Below, one piece after another: positions 1 through 6,344 of a stretch of 9,325 nt of DNA. This DNA is from Treponema sp. (GTDB taxonomy: Bacteria > Spirochaetota > Spirochaetia > Treponematales > Treponemataceae). The notes below the pieces were generated by a model. That model was not told the origin of the DNA, made no database searches, and saw only the letters and a program-made list of their open reading frames with translations. The DNA lies in NCBI GenBank assembly GCA_017622055.1, contig JAGARY010000466.1, positions 1-9,325 of the forward strand, given 5' to 3'. Within the stretch, counting starts at the first letter, position 1. Each line of letters begins with the position of its first letter. The position numbers and the translations under genes are program-made.

Positions 1-54
1 ATGCACGATACTACCAAAATTTACACAATAAAAAATGGAGAGTGGTATGAATGA
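1..54 (+). CDS. recF: RecF C-terminal end (partial, 5' end outside window)
   Basis: Frame 1 is open from the first base to a TGA at 52-54 and encodes about 17 residues (MHDTTKIYTIKNGEWYE). The pattern 'T-K-I/V-Y-x-I-x-x-G' at the very C-terminus resembles RecF, the SMC-like ATPase that loads RecA at single-strand gaps. The next gene is a DUF721/DciA-like gene, which follows recF in many bacteria including treponemes, and this supports the call. The stop overlaps the start of that next gene by 8 bases, suggesting translational coupling. The ATG at position 1 is probably internal, not the start. The fragment is too short for identity to be certain; it could be the tail of another protein. Confidence 0.5.
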   Translation: MHDTTKIYTIKNGEWYE

Positions 55-592
55 TAGAATAATGACTTGTTCAGATTTGATGTTAAAAGTAACAGAATTA
101 ACTTCTGAATCAGACAAAATAAATTCAGTTTGGAGAAAAGTTGTTTCAAGAGTAAAATCAAATCAGCGGGGAGATAACGTAATTCCTATTGGAGAACGCC
201 TTGCTGGAAACACAAGAATTGTTGATTTAAAAAATGGAATTTTACTCATAGAAACAGATCATTCTGGATGGATTCAATATTTAAAATTTTATCAAAAATT
301 TATTATTACAGGATTAAAACAAGAAATTAAAGATTTAAAAATTTCTTCTTTTGCTTTTAGACTTTCTGGAAGCGATGCTTTACTTCACGAAGCAAAAGAA
401 AATCAGATGAAAAAAGATATTGAAGAAATAAATCAAAAATTTGAAAAAACAGAAAGTGAACTAAATAAAATTTATGCCGATAAAGAAAAGACAAGTGATA
501 AAGAAGAACAAAAAAAATCAACTTTACCGCCAGAATTGTACGAAAAGTTAGAAAACATAAAAAGAAGCATGTTGACCAATTCTTCAAAATAA
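47..592 (+). CDS. DUF721 / DciA-like protein with charged coiled-coil tail
   Basis: This 181-residue protein matches the DUF721 (DciA-like) layout. It has an N-terminal helix with Trp29 in 'VWRKVV', a beta segment 'VDLKNGILLIET' near 59-70, then 'SGWIQYL' with Trp75, an amphipathic helix, and a closing 'ISSFAFRLSG' strand near residue 105. DciA proteins in other bacteria are helicase-operator proteins that help load the replicative helicase DnaB; this role is family knowledge, not shown here. From about residue 114 the protein is a Lys/Glu-rich probable coiled coil absent from the shortest members. I start at ATG 47, not at the in-frame ATG 35, because GGAG at 37-40 sits 6 bases before 47. 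The start overlaps the presumed recF stop, so it is likely co-transcribed and coupled with it. No terminator is visible between it and rpmH. Confidence 0.75.
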   Translation: MNDRIMTCSDLMLKVTELTSESDKINSVWRKVVSRVKSNQRGDNVIPIGERLAGNTRIVDLKNGILLIETDHSGWIQYLKFYQKFIITGLKQEIKDLKISSFAFRLSGSDALLHEAKENQMKKDIEEINQKFEKTESELNKIYADKEKTSDKEEQKKSTLPPELYEKLENIKRSMLTNSSK

Positions 593-696
593 TGTTATAT
601 TTTCTTACTATTCTTAATTGTTATTATTAAGGAAAACTTTAAATTATTATTGATAATTCAGTAATAATAAAAAAATATATGTAAGGAGTCTGTTCT
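593..696 (+). promoter_or_regulatory. AT-rich gap upstream of rpmH, probable promoter region
   Basis: The 104 bases before rpmH are almost entirely A/T. Candidate elements are TTGATA (650-655), GATAAT (652-657), TATTAT (645-650) and TTGTTA (618-623), but no pair combines good matches with a 16-18 bp spacer, so the start site cannot be placed. An 8-bp A/T inverted repeat (644-651 with 663-670) overlaps these. A promoter is expected here because rpmH is highly expressed in all bacteria. The ribosome binding site AAGGAG at 683-688 is strong and sits 8 bases before the rpmH ATG. I see no DnaA-box cluster, so this is not an obvious origin. Confidence 0.3.
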
Positions 697-852
697 ATGA
701 AAAGAACATATCAACCAAGTAAAGTAAAACGTAATAGAAAATTTGGATTCAGAGCTCGTATGGCTACAAAAGGTGGACGTAAAATTTTAGCTAGACGCCG
801 TGCAAAAGGAAGAGCTAAATTATCTGTTGCTGACGAAAAGAAAAAATACTAG
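697..852 (+). CDS. rpmH: 50S ribosomal protein L34
   Basis: This 51-codon gene encodes L34, a small, very basic protein that binds 23S rRNA in the large subunit. The sequence begins MKRTYQPSKVKRNRKFGFRA, then continues RMATKGGRKILARRRAKGRA, the standard L34 core with its Arg/Lys-rich helix. The tail 'KLSVADEKKKY' makes it slightly longer than the usual 44-46 residues. The start is fixed by the MKRTYQPS hallmark and by AAGGAG 8 bases upstream. It lies 9 bases before rnpA, the near-universal rpmH-rnpA pairing. Nothing appears damaged. Confidence 0.98.
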   Translation: MKRTYQPSKVKRNRKFGFRARMATKGGRKILARRRAKGRAKLSVADEKKKY

Positions 853-861
853 TAATTAGGG

Positions 862-1239
862 ATGGAAACAGACTTGATTAAAACGGGATTTTTTAAACGG
901 GAAGAACGAATAAAAAATCCCGGTGATTTTAAGAGACTGTTCAAAGAAGGAAAAAAAGTAAGTATTCCGGGAGCTAAATTGTTTTATTTAGAAAATAATC
1001 GGGATATTAACAGAGTTGGATTTCCTCTAATACGCGGATACGGTAACGCAGTTAGTCGAAATTTGTGTAAAAGATACAGCCGTGAAGTCTATCGTTTATT
1101 TAAATCACATCTGAACACCGGATATGATATTTTAATATTGATTTATCCTGGAAATGACTCGTTCAGCACGCGATGTGAACAAATTCGTTTATTGTTTAAA
1201 AAGGCAGGATTAATTAAAGATGAAAAATTTATTAACTAA
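862..1239 (+). CDS. rnpA: Ribonuclease P protein component
   Basis: RnpA is the protein subunit of RNase P, which pairs with the M1 RNA to remove 5' leaders from pre-tRNAs. The 125-residue length is normal. Visible features are an N-terminal basic 'RIKNPGDFKRLFKEGKK' segment that contacts the leader, 'NRVGFPLIRGYGNAVSRN', and the conserved helix 'RNLCKRYSREVYR' (residues 66-78). The canonical 'RNR' signature reads RNL here (Leu68), while Lys70, Arg71, Arg74 and Glu75 are kept. The ATG at 862 has only a weak GGG immediately before it; an in-frame TTG at 874 is an alternative start. Arg codons are mostly CGN here, unlike yidC downstream, which uses mainly AGA. The 3' end overlaps yidD by 20 bp. 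Confidence 0.95.
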   Translation: METDLIKTGFFKREERIKNPGDFKRLFKEGKKVSIPGAKLFYLENNRDINRVGFPLIRGYGNAVSRNLCKRYSREVYRLFKSHLNTGYDILILIYPGNDSFSTRCEQIRLLFKKAGLIKDEKFIN

Positions 1240-1441
1240 ATTTTTCTGCTTTCTTGTTCGTGCGTATCAAATTTTAATTTCTCCATTGTTGCCAAAATGT
1301 TGTAGATTTGAGCCTACCTGTTCAAACTATGCATTGGAAGCATTTAAAAAACATGGTCCTTTTAAAGGTTTGTATTTAACAATAAAAAGAATAATCAAAT
1401 GTAATCCATATCATGAAGGTGGGTACGATCCAGTACCATAA
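1220..1441 (+). CDS. yidD: Membrane protein insertion efficiency factor YidD
   Basis: This 73-residue protein carries the full DUF37/YidD signature: 'SPLLPKCCRFEPTCSNYALEA' compressed around the conserved cysteines, then 'KGLYLTIKRIIKCNPYHEGG' and a C-terminal 'YDPVP'. YidD is a small inner-membrane-associated protein thought to assist insertion of membrane proteins by YidC; the mechanism is poorly defined. The N-terminal 'FFCFLVRAYQILISPLLP' is an amphipathic or membrane-binding helix. The start lies inside rnpA and is served by AGGA at 1206-1209, 10 bases upstream. The 20-bp overlap with rnpA and the 40-base gap to yidC fit the classic rpmH-rnpA-yidD-yidC operon. Confidence 0.96.
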   Translation: MKNLLTKFFCFLVRAYQILISPLLPKCCRFEPTCSNYALEAFKKHGPFKGLYLTIKRIIKCNPYHEGGYDPVP

Positions 1442-1481
1442 TCATTTTTGAGTTACAAATAAAAAAAATGGAGCTTACAAA

Positions 1482-3281
1482 ATGGATAAAAATGTTGTAT
1501 GGGCAGTAGTTCTTTCCACTATTATCCTTATTGGTTCTTTTATTTTGCAGCCAATTTTATTTGGTGTTCCAGAAGTTCAAGAACCAACTGCAATTGAATA
1601 TGTAGAAGATAATGCTACTGAAAATCAAAATGAAGTAGAAATTGGTAATGAAATAATTGCTGAAAATGCTGAAGAAGATGTTTTAGTTGAAGAATCTCTT
1701 AAAGAAGAAAAAATTACTATTAGCACAAATAAAGCTGATGTAGTTTTTACAACTTTAGGTGGAGATATTGTTAGCTATAAACTTAAAGATCACGAAGATA
1801 CTGATACAAACGAAGGTATTCAGATTTCTGATAATGTTAATGATTTTAATAGAACTTGTGCTATTTCTTTGGGTGGTGCAGATTCTATGATTATTGATAA
1901 AGTTTTTTCTTATGAAAAAATTGATGATTTAACAATTTTGTTTAAGACAAATTTCAAAGTAAAAGATTCTAACGGAACTGTAAAATCTTTTGTTTTGGGT
2001 AAAAAATATTCTTTCAAAGAAAACGAAAATATGTTCAAGCTTGATGTTTTAATTCACGGGCTTGATAATATGAGAGGTTTGAATTTTGACGGAGTTGCTT
2101 ATTCTTTAAGAACTTCTCCACAAATTGGACCTCATTTTGATCCAAAAGAAAATAAATACGAAAACAGACAATTCTTGGCTCACAACGGAAGCAAAACAAA
2201 AAAAATTATTTTGACTTCTGGAGAATTTAAAAAATATGAAAAATCATTTGTTTGGGTTGGAATTGCTGGAAAATATTTTGAAGAATTGTTAATTCCTGCT
2301 GACACAACTACAATGAACGCTAGTTATTATTCTTCAAAAATTGAAGCAAATAATTATGCAAATGCACAAGCAATTGTAGAAAGACGAGCTTTTGCAGAAT
2401 CTGATGTTCAAGATACATATTATTTCTATTTTGGACCAAGAAACGAAAAAGACTTAAAAGTTTACAATGTTGCAGAAAACAACGCTTGGGGATTCGGTGG
2501 AAAAAGATTAACAGACAGTTTACAATCAAGTGGTTGGTTAAGCTGGCTTGAAGTTATCTTAAAATGGTGTTTGGAAATGATTCACAAAGTTGTTAAAAAC
2601 TGGGGTGTTGCAATCATCATTATGACAATTTTGTTAAAACTTCTTTTGTTCCCACTTTCAAAGAAACAATCTTTAGGAACTTTGAAAATGCAACAATTGC
2701 AGCCAAAAATGCAAGAATTGCAAGAAAAATACAAAGATAATCAACAAAAATTGCAAGCAGAAACTGCAAAACTTTACCAAGAATCTGGATATAACCCAGC
2801 AAGTGGTTGTTTGCCAATGATTTTCCAATTCTTGCTTCTTTTTGCAATGTATAACTTGTTTAATAACTATTTTGAATTCCGTGGTGCAAGTTTTATTAAA
2901 GGCTGGATTCCAGATTTGTCTGCTGGAGATAGCATTTACACATTCAAATTTAATATTCCTTTCTTAGGAAATCATTTAAGATTATTGCCAATTATTTATG
3001 TAATTTCACAGTTATTGTTTGGTAAAATTACAAATAATGGTGGTATGTCAAATTCTCAAAGTGCTGGAATGATGAAGTTTATGACTTATGGTATGCCAAT
3101 TATGTTCTTCTTCTTGTTCTATAATGCTCCTTCTGGATTGTTGCTTTACTGGACTGTAAGTAATATTTTCCAAATGGGTCAACAAATCATCATTAATAAA
3201 TTGATGGCAGAAAAAAAAGCTGAAATGGCTGGAAATGGAAAAAATCAAAAAACACTTCCTCCAAAAGCTAAAAGAAAATAA
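1482..3281 (+). CDS. yidC: Membrane protein insertase YidC (OxaA family)
   Basis: YidC inserts and folds inner-membrane proteins, alone or with the Sec translocon. At 599 residues it has the Gram-negative type layout. There is one N-terminal membrane segment (about 6-28), an acidic linker rich in Glu/Asn (about 36-75), a large periplasmic beta-sandwich domain (about 75-340), and the conserved five-helix insertase core. The core begins at 'NWGVAIIIMTILLKLLLFPL', continues through the cytoplasmic coiled hairpin 'MQQLQPKMQELQEKY', then 'NPASGCLPMIFQF' and 'FYNAPSGLLLYWTVSN', and ends in a Lys-rich tail. The groove arginine of other YidC proteins (Arg366 in E. coli) aligns with Lys386 here, a conservative change. 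GGAG at 1470-1473 lies 8 bases before the ATG. Confidence 0.97.
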   Translation: MDKNVVWAVVLSTIILIGSFILQPILFGVPEVQEPTAIEYVEDNATENQNEVEIGNEIIAENAEEDVLVEESLKEEKITISTNKADVVFTTLGGDIVSYKLKDHEDTDTNEGIQISDNVNDFNRTCAISLGGADSMIIDKVFSYEKIDDLTILFKTNFKVKDSNGTVKSFVLGKKYSFKENENMFKLDVLIHGLDNMRGLNFDGVAYSLRTSPQIGPHFDPKENKYENRQFLAHNGSKTKKIILTSGEFKKYEKSFVWVGIAGKYFEELLIPADTTTMNASYYSSKIEANNYANAQAIVERRAFAESDVQDTYYFYFGPRNEKDLKVYNVAENNAWGFGGKRLTDSLQSSGWLSWLEVILKWCLEMIHKVVKNWGVAIIIMTILLKLLLFPLSKKQSLGTLKMQQLQPKMQELQEKYKDNQQKLQAETAKLYQESGYNPASGCLPMIFQFLLLFAMYNLFNNYFEFRGASFIKGWIPDLSAGDSIYTFKFNIPFLGNHLRLLPIIYVISQLLFGKITNNGGMSNSQSAGMMKFMTYGMPIMFFFLFYNAPSGLLLYWTVSNIFQMGQQIIINKLMAEKKAEMAGNGKNQKTLPPKAKRK

Positions 3282-3320
3282 TTTTTTTTGAAGATAATAA
3301 AATATTGGAGATAAATTAAA

Positions 3321-4013
3321 ATGACTTACGAATACGAAGGAAAAACAGAAAAAGAAGCTATTGAAATGGCAGTAGCAGATTTGAACTTGGAAAGAGATCA
3401 ATTTGATGTTGAAATTTTGGAAACACAAAAAAATTCTTTGTTCAAAAAAGGTTATGTAAAAATCAGAGTTCATACTTTTGATGATAACGAAAATTCTTTT
3501 GCAGCTAGTGCTTCTACAGAAAAAAAATTGCCATTTGGTGAAGTTGTTCCAAAAGGTGAATTTGAAGAAAAACTTATTGATTTTATTAAATCAATGATTG
3601 AAAAAATGGGTTATGATGTAAAAGTTGCAATTGCTTACAGAGAAGAAAAAAAAATAGGTATTAGATTGGAATCTTCTGCAAGTTCAATTTTAATTGGTAG
3701 AAAAGGAAAAAATCTTGATGCTTTACAACTTTTGGCAAACATTTATGCTGGAAGACTTGGTCATGAAGAAACAAGAATTATTCTTGATACAGAAAACTAC
3801 AGAATTAGACGTGAAGAAGCTTTAGTTCGTTTGGCTTATACAACTGCAGATAAAGTTAGAACAACTAAAAAATCAATCTTGTTGGAACCAATGAATCCAT
3901 TTGAAAGAAGATTAATTCACACAACTTTAAATGATATTCCAGATGTTGAAACTAAAAGCGATGGTGATGGTTTATATAAACAGGTAAGAGTATTTTATAA
4001 AGGAATTCGTTAA
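3321..4013 (+). CDS. jag: Jag/KhpB RNA-binding protein (Jag-N, KH, R3H)
   Basis: This 230-residue protein has the three-part Jag layout. Residues 1-52 form the Jag-N domain with the 'NSLFKKGYVKIRV' knuckle. A KH domain follows, with its RNA-binding GxxG loop as GRKG at 126-129 in 'ASSILIGRKGKNLDALQLL'. The C-terminal R3H domain has the R-x3-H motif at Arg196-His200 ('RRLIH'). Jag, also called KhpB or EloR, binds RNA and is linked to cell elongation and division in Gram-positive bacteria; its role in spirochaetes is not established. The short linker between Jag-N and KH lacks the long variable insert of some homologues. GGAG at 3307-3310 serves the ATG. Its stop overlaps the next start by one base (TAATG), predicting coupled translation. 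Confidence 0.95.
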   Translation: MTYEYEGKTEKEAIEMAVADLNLERDQFDVEILETQKNSLFKKGYVKIRVHTFDDNENSFAASASTEKKLPFGEVVPKGEFEEKLIDFIKSMIEKMGYDVKVAIAYREEKKIGIRLESSASSILIGRKGKNLDALQLLANIYAGRLGHEETRIILDTENYRIRREEALVRLAYTTADKVRTTKKSILLEPMNPFERRLIHTTLNDIPDVETKSDGDGLYKQVRVFYKGIR

Positions 4014-4807
4014 TGAAAAAGGCAATAAAACTAATTAATTTTTTGATTTTTTTTGGTTTGGTTTCTAATTTTTCTTTTGCAGAATCATATAAAAATTTTG
4101 TGAATGAAGAAATTACTTCTGAAATAGAAGAAAAAGGAATGAAAAGAATTATCCACGAAGATAGTTCAAGAGATTTAGTTTTATTGCCAAATTTTGAATA
4201 TTCTTCAAAATTATTGGAAAATAGAGTTGCAGAAAAAAAGAAATATACTTTTATTTCTGAAAGTTTATACCTTATTGATAAATCTGAAATTTTAGAAAAA
4301 TCTAATTTATCACAAGACACAGTTACAATTGAAGATGCATCTAGAGTTGTTCGTTCAATTTCTAAAATGGAAGGAATGACTTATTATTCACTGCACAGAA
4401 AAGAAGAATCAATTTTGTATGAAAAAAGTTATATGATTGATTCCTTAGAAACACAAAATAGAATTGACGATGTAAATACTGGTAATGCTGATGGTCAAAT
4501 TTCTTATGTGTTACAGGATGATCATTCATTTGGTGAATGTAGATATGAACTAAGATATTTTCAAAATGAAAATAGTATTTATGCTGTTATTAAAAATGTT
4601 GATTCAATGGGAATGGGAATTTTTAGAGTAATTGACCCTGAAGATATGAGAATTAATATTATTGTAACTGATTGTGGTGATAAATTTTTATTGTATTTAG
4701 AAACAGAAACAAATTGTCCAAAAAATAAATTGATAATCAATAAGCTTGAAGATTCATTAATTGCTCGTGTTGATGCAATTTATAAATGGTTTGTTAGTAG
4801 TTTTTAA
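4013..4807 (+). CDS. Exported protein of unknown function, translationally coupled to jag
   Basis: The 264 residues start with a clear signal peptide: MKKAIK, a hydrophobic stretch to about residue 20, and a likely signal peptidase I site after Ala23 (S-F-A, then E-S). No lipobox Cys is present, so the mature protein should be periplasmic or outer-membrane associated. The mature part is mixed alpha/beta with no transmembrane helix. Stretches such as 'SRVVRSISKMEGMTYYSLHR' and 'FGECRYELRYF' look like a conserved core. From memory the pattern recalls an uncharacterised treponemal family (possibly the one called DUF6675), but I cannot verify that, so no function is assigned. Two mature cysteines (in 'FGECRYEL' and 'VTDCGDKF', with a third in 'TETNCPKN') could form a disulfide. 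AAAGGA at 3999-4004 lies inside jag; the PPIase lipoprotein follows 23 bases later. Confidence 0.8.
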   Translation: MKKAIKLINFLIFFGLVSNFSFAESYKNFVNEEITSEIEEKGMKRIIHEDSSRDLVLLPNFEYSSKLLENRVAEKKKYTFISESLYLIDKSEILEKSNLSQDTVTIEDASRVVRSISKMEGMTYYSLHRKEESILYEKSYMIDSLETQNRIDDVNTGNADGQISYVLQDDHSFGECRYELRYFQNENSIYAVIKNVDSMGMGIFRVIDPEDMRINIIVTDCGDKFLLYLETETNCPKNKLIINKLEDSLIARVDAIYKWFVSSF

Positions 4808-4830
4808 TACAAAATTAAAAAGGTGATAAA

Positions 4831-5853
4831 ATGAAAAAAATTATTATTAGTGTATTGTTAGGTTGTTTATTATTAAGCAGCGTAGCTTGTAAATCAAGGA
4901 GTAAAGAAATGGATGCATTAGAAGGAAAAGAAGGTGTTTTTGCTGTTTTAGAAACAGAAAAAGGACAAGTAATTTTGAATCTTTTTTATAAAGAAACACC
5001 TATGACAGTTACAAACTTTGTTGGTTTGGCAGAAGGAACTTTGGATGCTGCTAAGGGAAAACCTTTTTACGATGGATTAAAATTTCACCGTGTAATTGCA
5101 GATTTTATGATTCAAGGTGGAGATCCTAGAGGAAACGGAACAGGTGGACCTGGATATAAATTCCCAGATGAATTTGTTGATGAATTGATTTTTGACAAAC
5201 CTGGAAAGCTTGCTATGGCAAACTCTGGTGCAAACACAAACGGAAGCCAATTCTTTATTACACACGTTCCAACAGATTGGTTGAATCACAAACACACAAT
5301 TTTTGGTGAAGTTGTTACAGGTCAAGAAGTTGTAGATACAGTTGCTCAAGGTGATACAATTAAATCTATTAAAATTATTCGACAGGGTGCAGATGCAGAA
5401 AAATTTACAGCTACACAAAAAGATTTTGACAATTTAATTGCAGCTCAAAAGAAAATCAATGAAGAAAAAGAAGCTAAAAAATTGGCTAAAATTGTAGATG
5501 GATGTGAAAAATCTGCTTCGGGTGTTTACTTTAAAATCTTAAAAGAAGGAAAAGGAAATCCAACTGGAAAAGGTAAAAAAGTTTCTGTTGAATATAAAGG
5601 TTATTTACCAGAAGGAAACATTTTTGATGCTACAAAAGAATTTCATCCACAAGGTCACGAACCATTAGAATTTACAACTGATGGCGGACAAATGATTCCT
5701 GGTTTTGACTTAATGGTTCAAGAAATGAAACTTGGCGAAACAAGAAAAATGGTAATTCCACCAGAATTAGCTTATGGACCTTACGGTATTCCACAAGCAG
5801 GAATTCCTGGAAACGCTTATATTTGTTTTGATGTTACATTGATTAGAAACTAA
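4831..5853 (+). CDS. Lipoprotein with fused cyclophilin and FKBP peptidyl-prolyl isomerase domains
   Basis: The 340 residues carry two unrelated prolyl isomerase folds. A signal peptide ends in a relaxed spirochaete-type lipobox (S-V-A-C, lipidation at Cys20). Residues 35-190 are a cyclophilin: 'FHRVIADFMIQGGDP' holds catalytic Arg87 and Gln95, 'ANSGANTNGSQFFIT' lies at 130-144, and Trp150 and His155 match CypA Trp121 and His126. A Lys/Glu-rich helix (about 195-222) links to an FKBP domain (about 228-340). Tyr255, Phe265 and Asp266 match FKBP12 Tyr26, Phe36 and Asp37, 'QMIPGF' matches the Val55-Ile56 loop, and Tyr315 in 'PPELAYG' matches Tyr82; the pocket-floor Trp59 is Phe292. Both active sites look intact. 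It likely folds or holds extracytoplasmic proteins at a membrane surface. Cyclophilin-FKBP fusions (dual-family immunophilins) are known from a few microbes including treponemes. AAGGTGAT at 4820-4827 is its ribosome binding site. Confidence 0.93.
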   Translation: MKKIIISVLLGCLLLSSVACKSRSKEMDALEGKEGVFAVLETEKGQVILNLFYKETPMTVTNFVGLAEGTLDAAKGKPFYDGLKFHRVIADFMIQGGDPRGNGTGGPGYKFPDEFVDELIFDKPGKLAMANSGANTNGSQFFITHVPTDWLNHKHTIFGEVVTGQEVVDTVAQGDTIKSIKIIRQGADAEKFTATQKDFDNLIAAQKKINEEKEAKKLAKIVDGCEKSASGVYFKILKEGKGNPTGKGKKVSVEYKGYLPEGNIFDATKEFHPQGHEPLEFTTDGGQMIPGFDLMVQEMKLGETRKMVIPPELAYGPYGIPQAGIPGNAYICFDVTLIRN

Positions 5854-5861
5854 TTATATTG

Positions 5862-5892
5862 ATTGCCGGACTTGTTCCGGCAATATTTTTTT
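5862..5892 (+). terminator. Intrinsic terminator after the PPIase gene
   Basis: A 9-bp perfect GC-containing stem (ATTGCCGGA at 5862-5870 with TCCGGCAAT at 5876-5884) closes a 5-base loop and is followed by A and seven T (5886-5892). In this AT-rich region the stem is conspicuous. It should end transcripts from the rpmH-to-PPIase block. Confidence 0.93.
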
Positions 5893-5906
5893 AAGGATTT
5901 GAGAGT

Positions 5907-6344
5907 TTGGAAAAAATCATTTTTTATTTTATTATTCTGTTTTTTTGTGGAATAATGTCTTTTGAAGATGTAAAATCATTAAAAATTAGAAATTTTTGGT
6001 TTTATTTATCTTATCTTTGTATTTTTACTTTTCATTTAATTTTCAATTCAGATTCAATTTTTAGTTATTTAATTTCTATAGTTTTAATGAGCTGTTGTTT
6101 GCTTCCTTGTTTTCTTTTAAAAAATAAAATGGGAAAAGGTGATTTTCTTTTTGGAATTTTTCAGGGAATGTGTCTTTTGCCAAAACAAGTGTTTTTGTGT
6201 GTATTTTTTGAAATTATTGCTGTGCTAATTTTTGTTTTAATTTTAGTTTTGGCAAAAAAATTTGATAAAGCTAAAAGAATCCCATTTGTGCCTTTTATGG
6301 CGTTGGGATTACTTTTATCTTATTTGCCCTTCACCATCAATTAA
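5907..6344 (+). CDS. Small type IV prepilin peptidase (A24 family, CpaA/TadV-like)
   Basis: The 145-residue, mostly hydrophobic protein fits the A24A aspartic peptidase core that cleaves type IV prepilin-like leader peptides at the membrane. The first catalytic motif is 'EDVKSLKIRN' with Asp21 and the family pattern D-x5-I-x-N. The second is 'MGKGDFLFG' with the GxGD motif at 76-79 and Asp79. The C-terminal 'RIPFVPFMALG' is the usual final signature. Four to five membrane helices are evident. The N-terminal cytoplasmic Cys-rich domain of full GspO/PilD enzymes is absent, so this is the short CpaA/TadV form. The start is a TTG at 5907; AAGGA at 5893-5897 serves it, and the first ATG (codon 17) would delete helix 1. 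No pilin or secretion genes are nearby. It starts 14 bases after a terminator and overlaps proA tail-to-tail by 30 bp. Confidence 0.82.
   Translation: MEKIIFYFIILFFCGIMSFEDVKSLKIRNFWFYLSYLCIFTFHLIFNSDSIFSYLISIVLMSCCLLPCFLLKNKMGKGDFLFGIFQGMCLLPKQVFLCVFFEIIAVLIFVLILVLAKKFDKAKRIPFVPFMALGLLLSYLPFTIN

Noticed and set aside
644..670. 8-bp A/T-only inverted repeat upstream of rpmH as a possible terminator or operator
   Set aside because: Arms of only A and T are expected by chance in such AT-rich sequence, and no T-run follows the stem.
2320..2847. Minus-strand open frames of 69 and 75 codons within yidC
   Set aside because: They lie fully inside yidC, and their Leu/Phe/His-rich composition is what antisense to Lys/Gln/Asn/Glu-rich coding gives. 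Neither has a plausible ribosome binding site.
3048..3473. Minus-strand open frame of 141 codons across the yidC-jag junction
   Set aside because: It is antisense to two certain genes and is full of Phe and Ser, as expected from reverse-reading AT-rich coding sequence; no family resemblance.
4149..4157. TTATCCACG, one base from the DnaA box TTATCCACA
   Set aside because: A single match inside a coding region with no cluster or AT-rich unwinding element beside it, so no origin is claimed here.
3952..4320. Minus-strand open frame of 122 codons across the jag end and the secreted protein
   Set aside because: It is antisense to jag and to the signal-peptide gene, which both have ribosome binding sites and recognisable features; its composition is low complexity.
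5077..5418. Minus-strand 113-codon Cys/Asn-rich frame within the cyclophilin domain
   Set aside because: It is antisense to a clear catalytic domain. The many cysteines come from reverse reading of codons such as ACA and GCA, not from a metal-binding protein.
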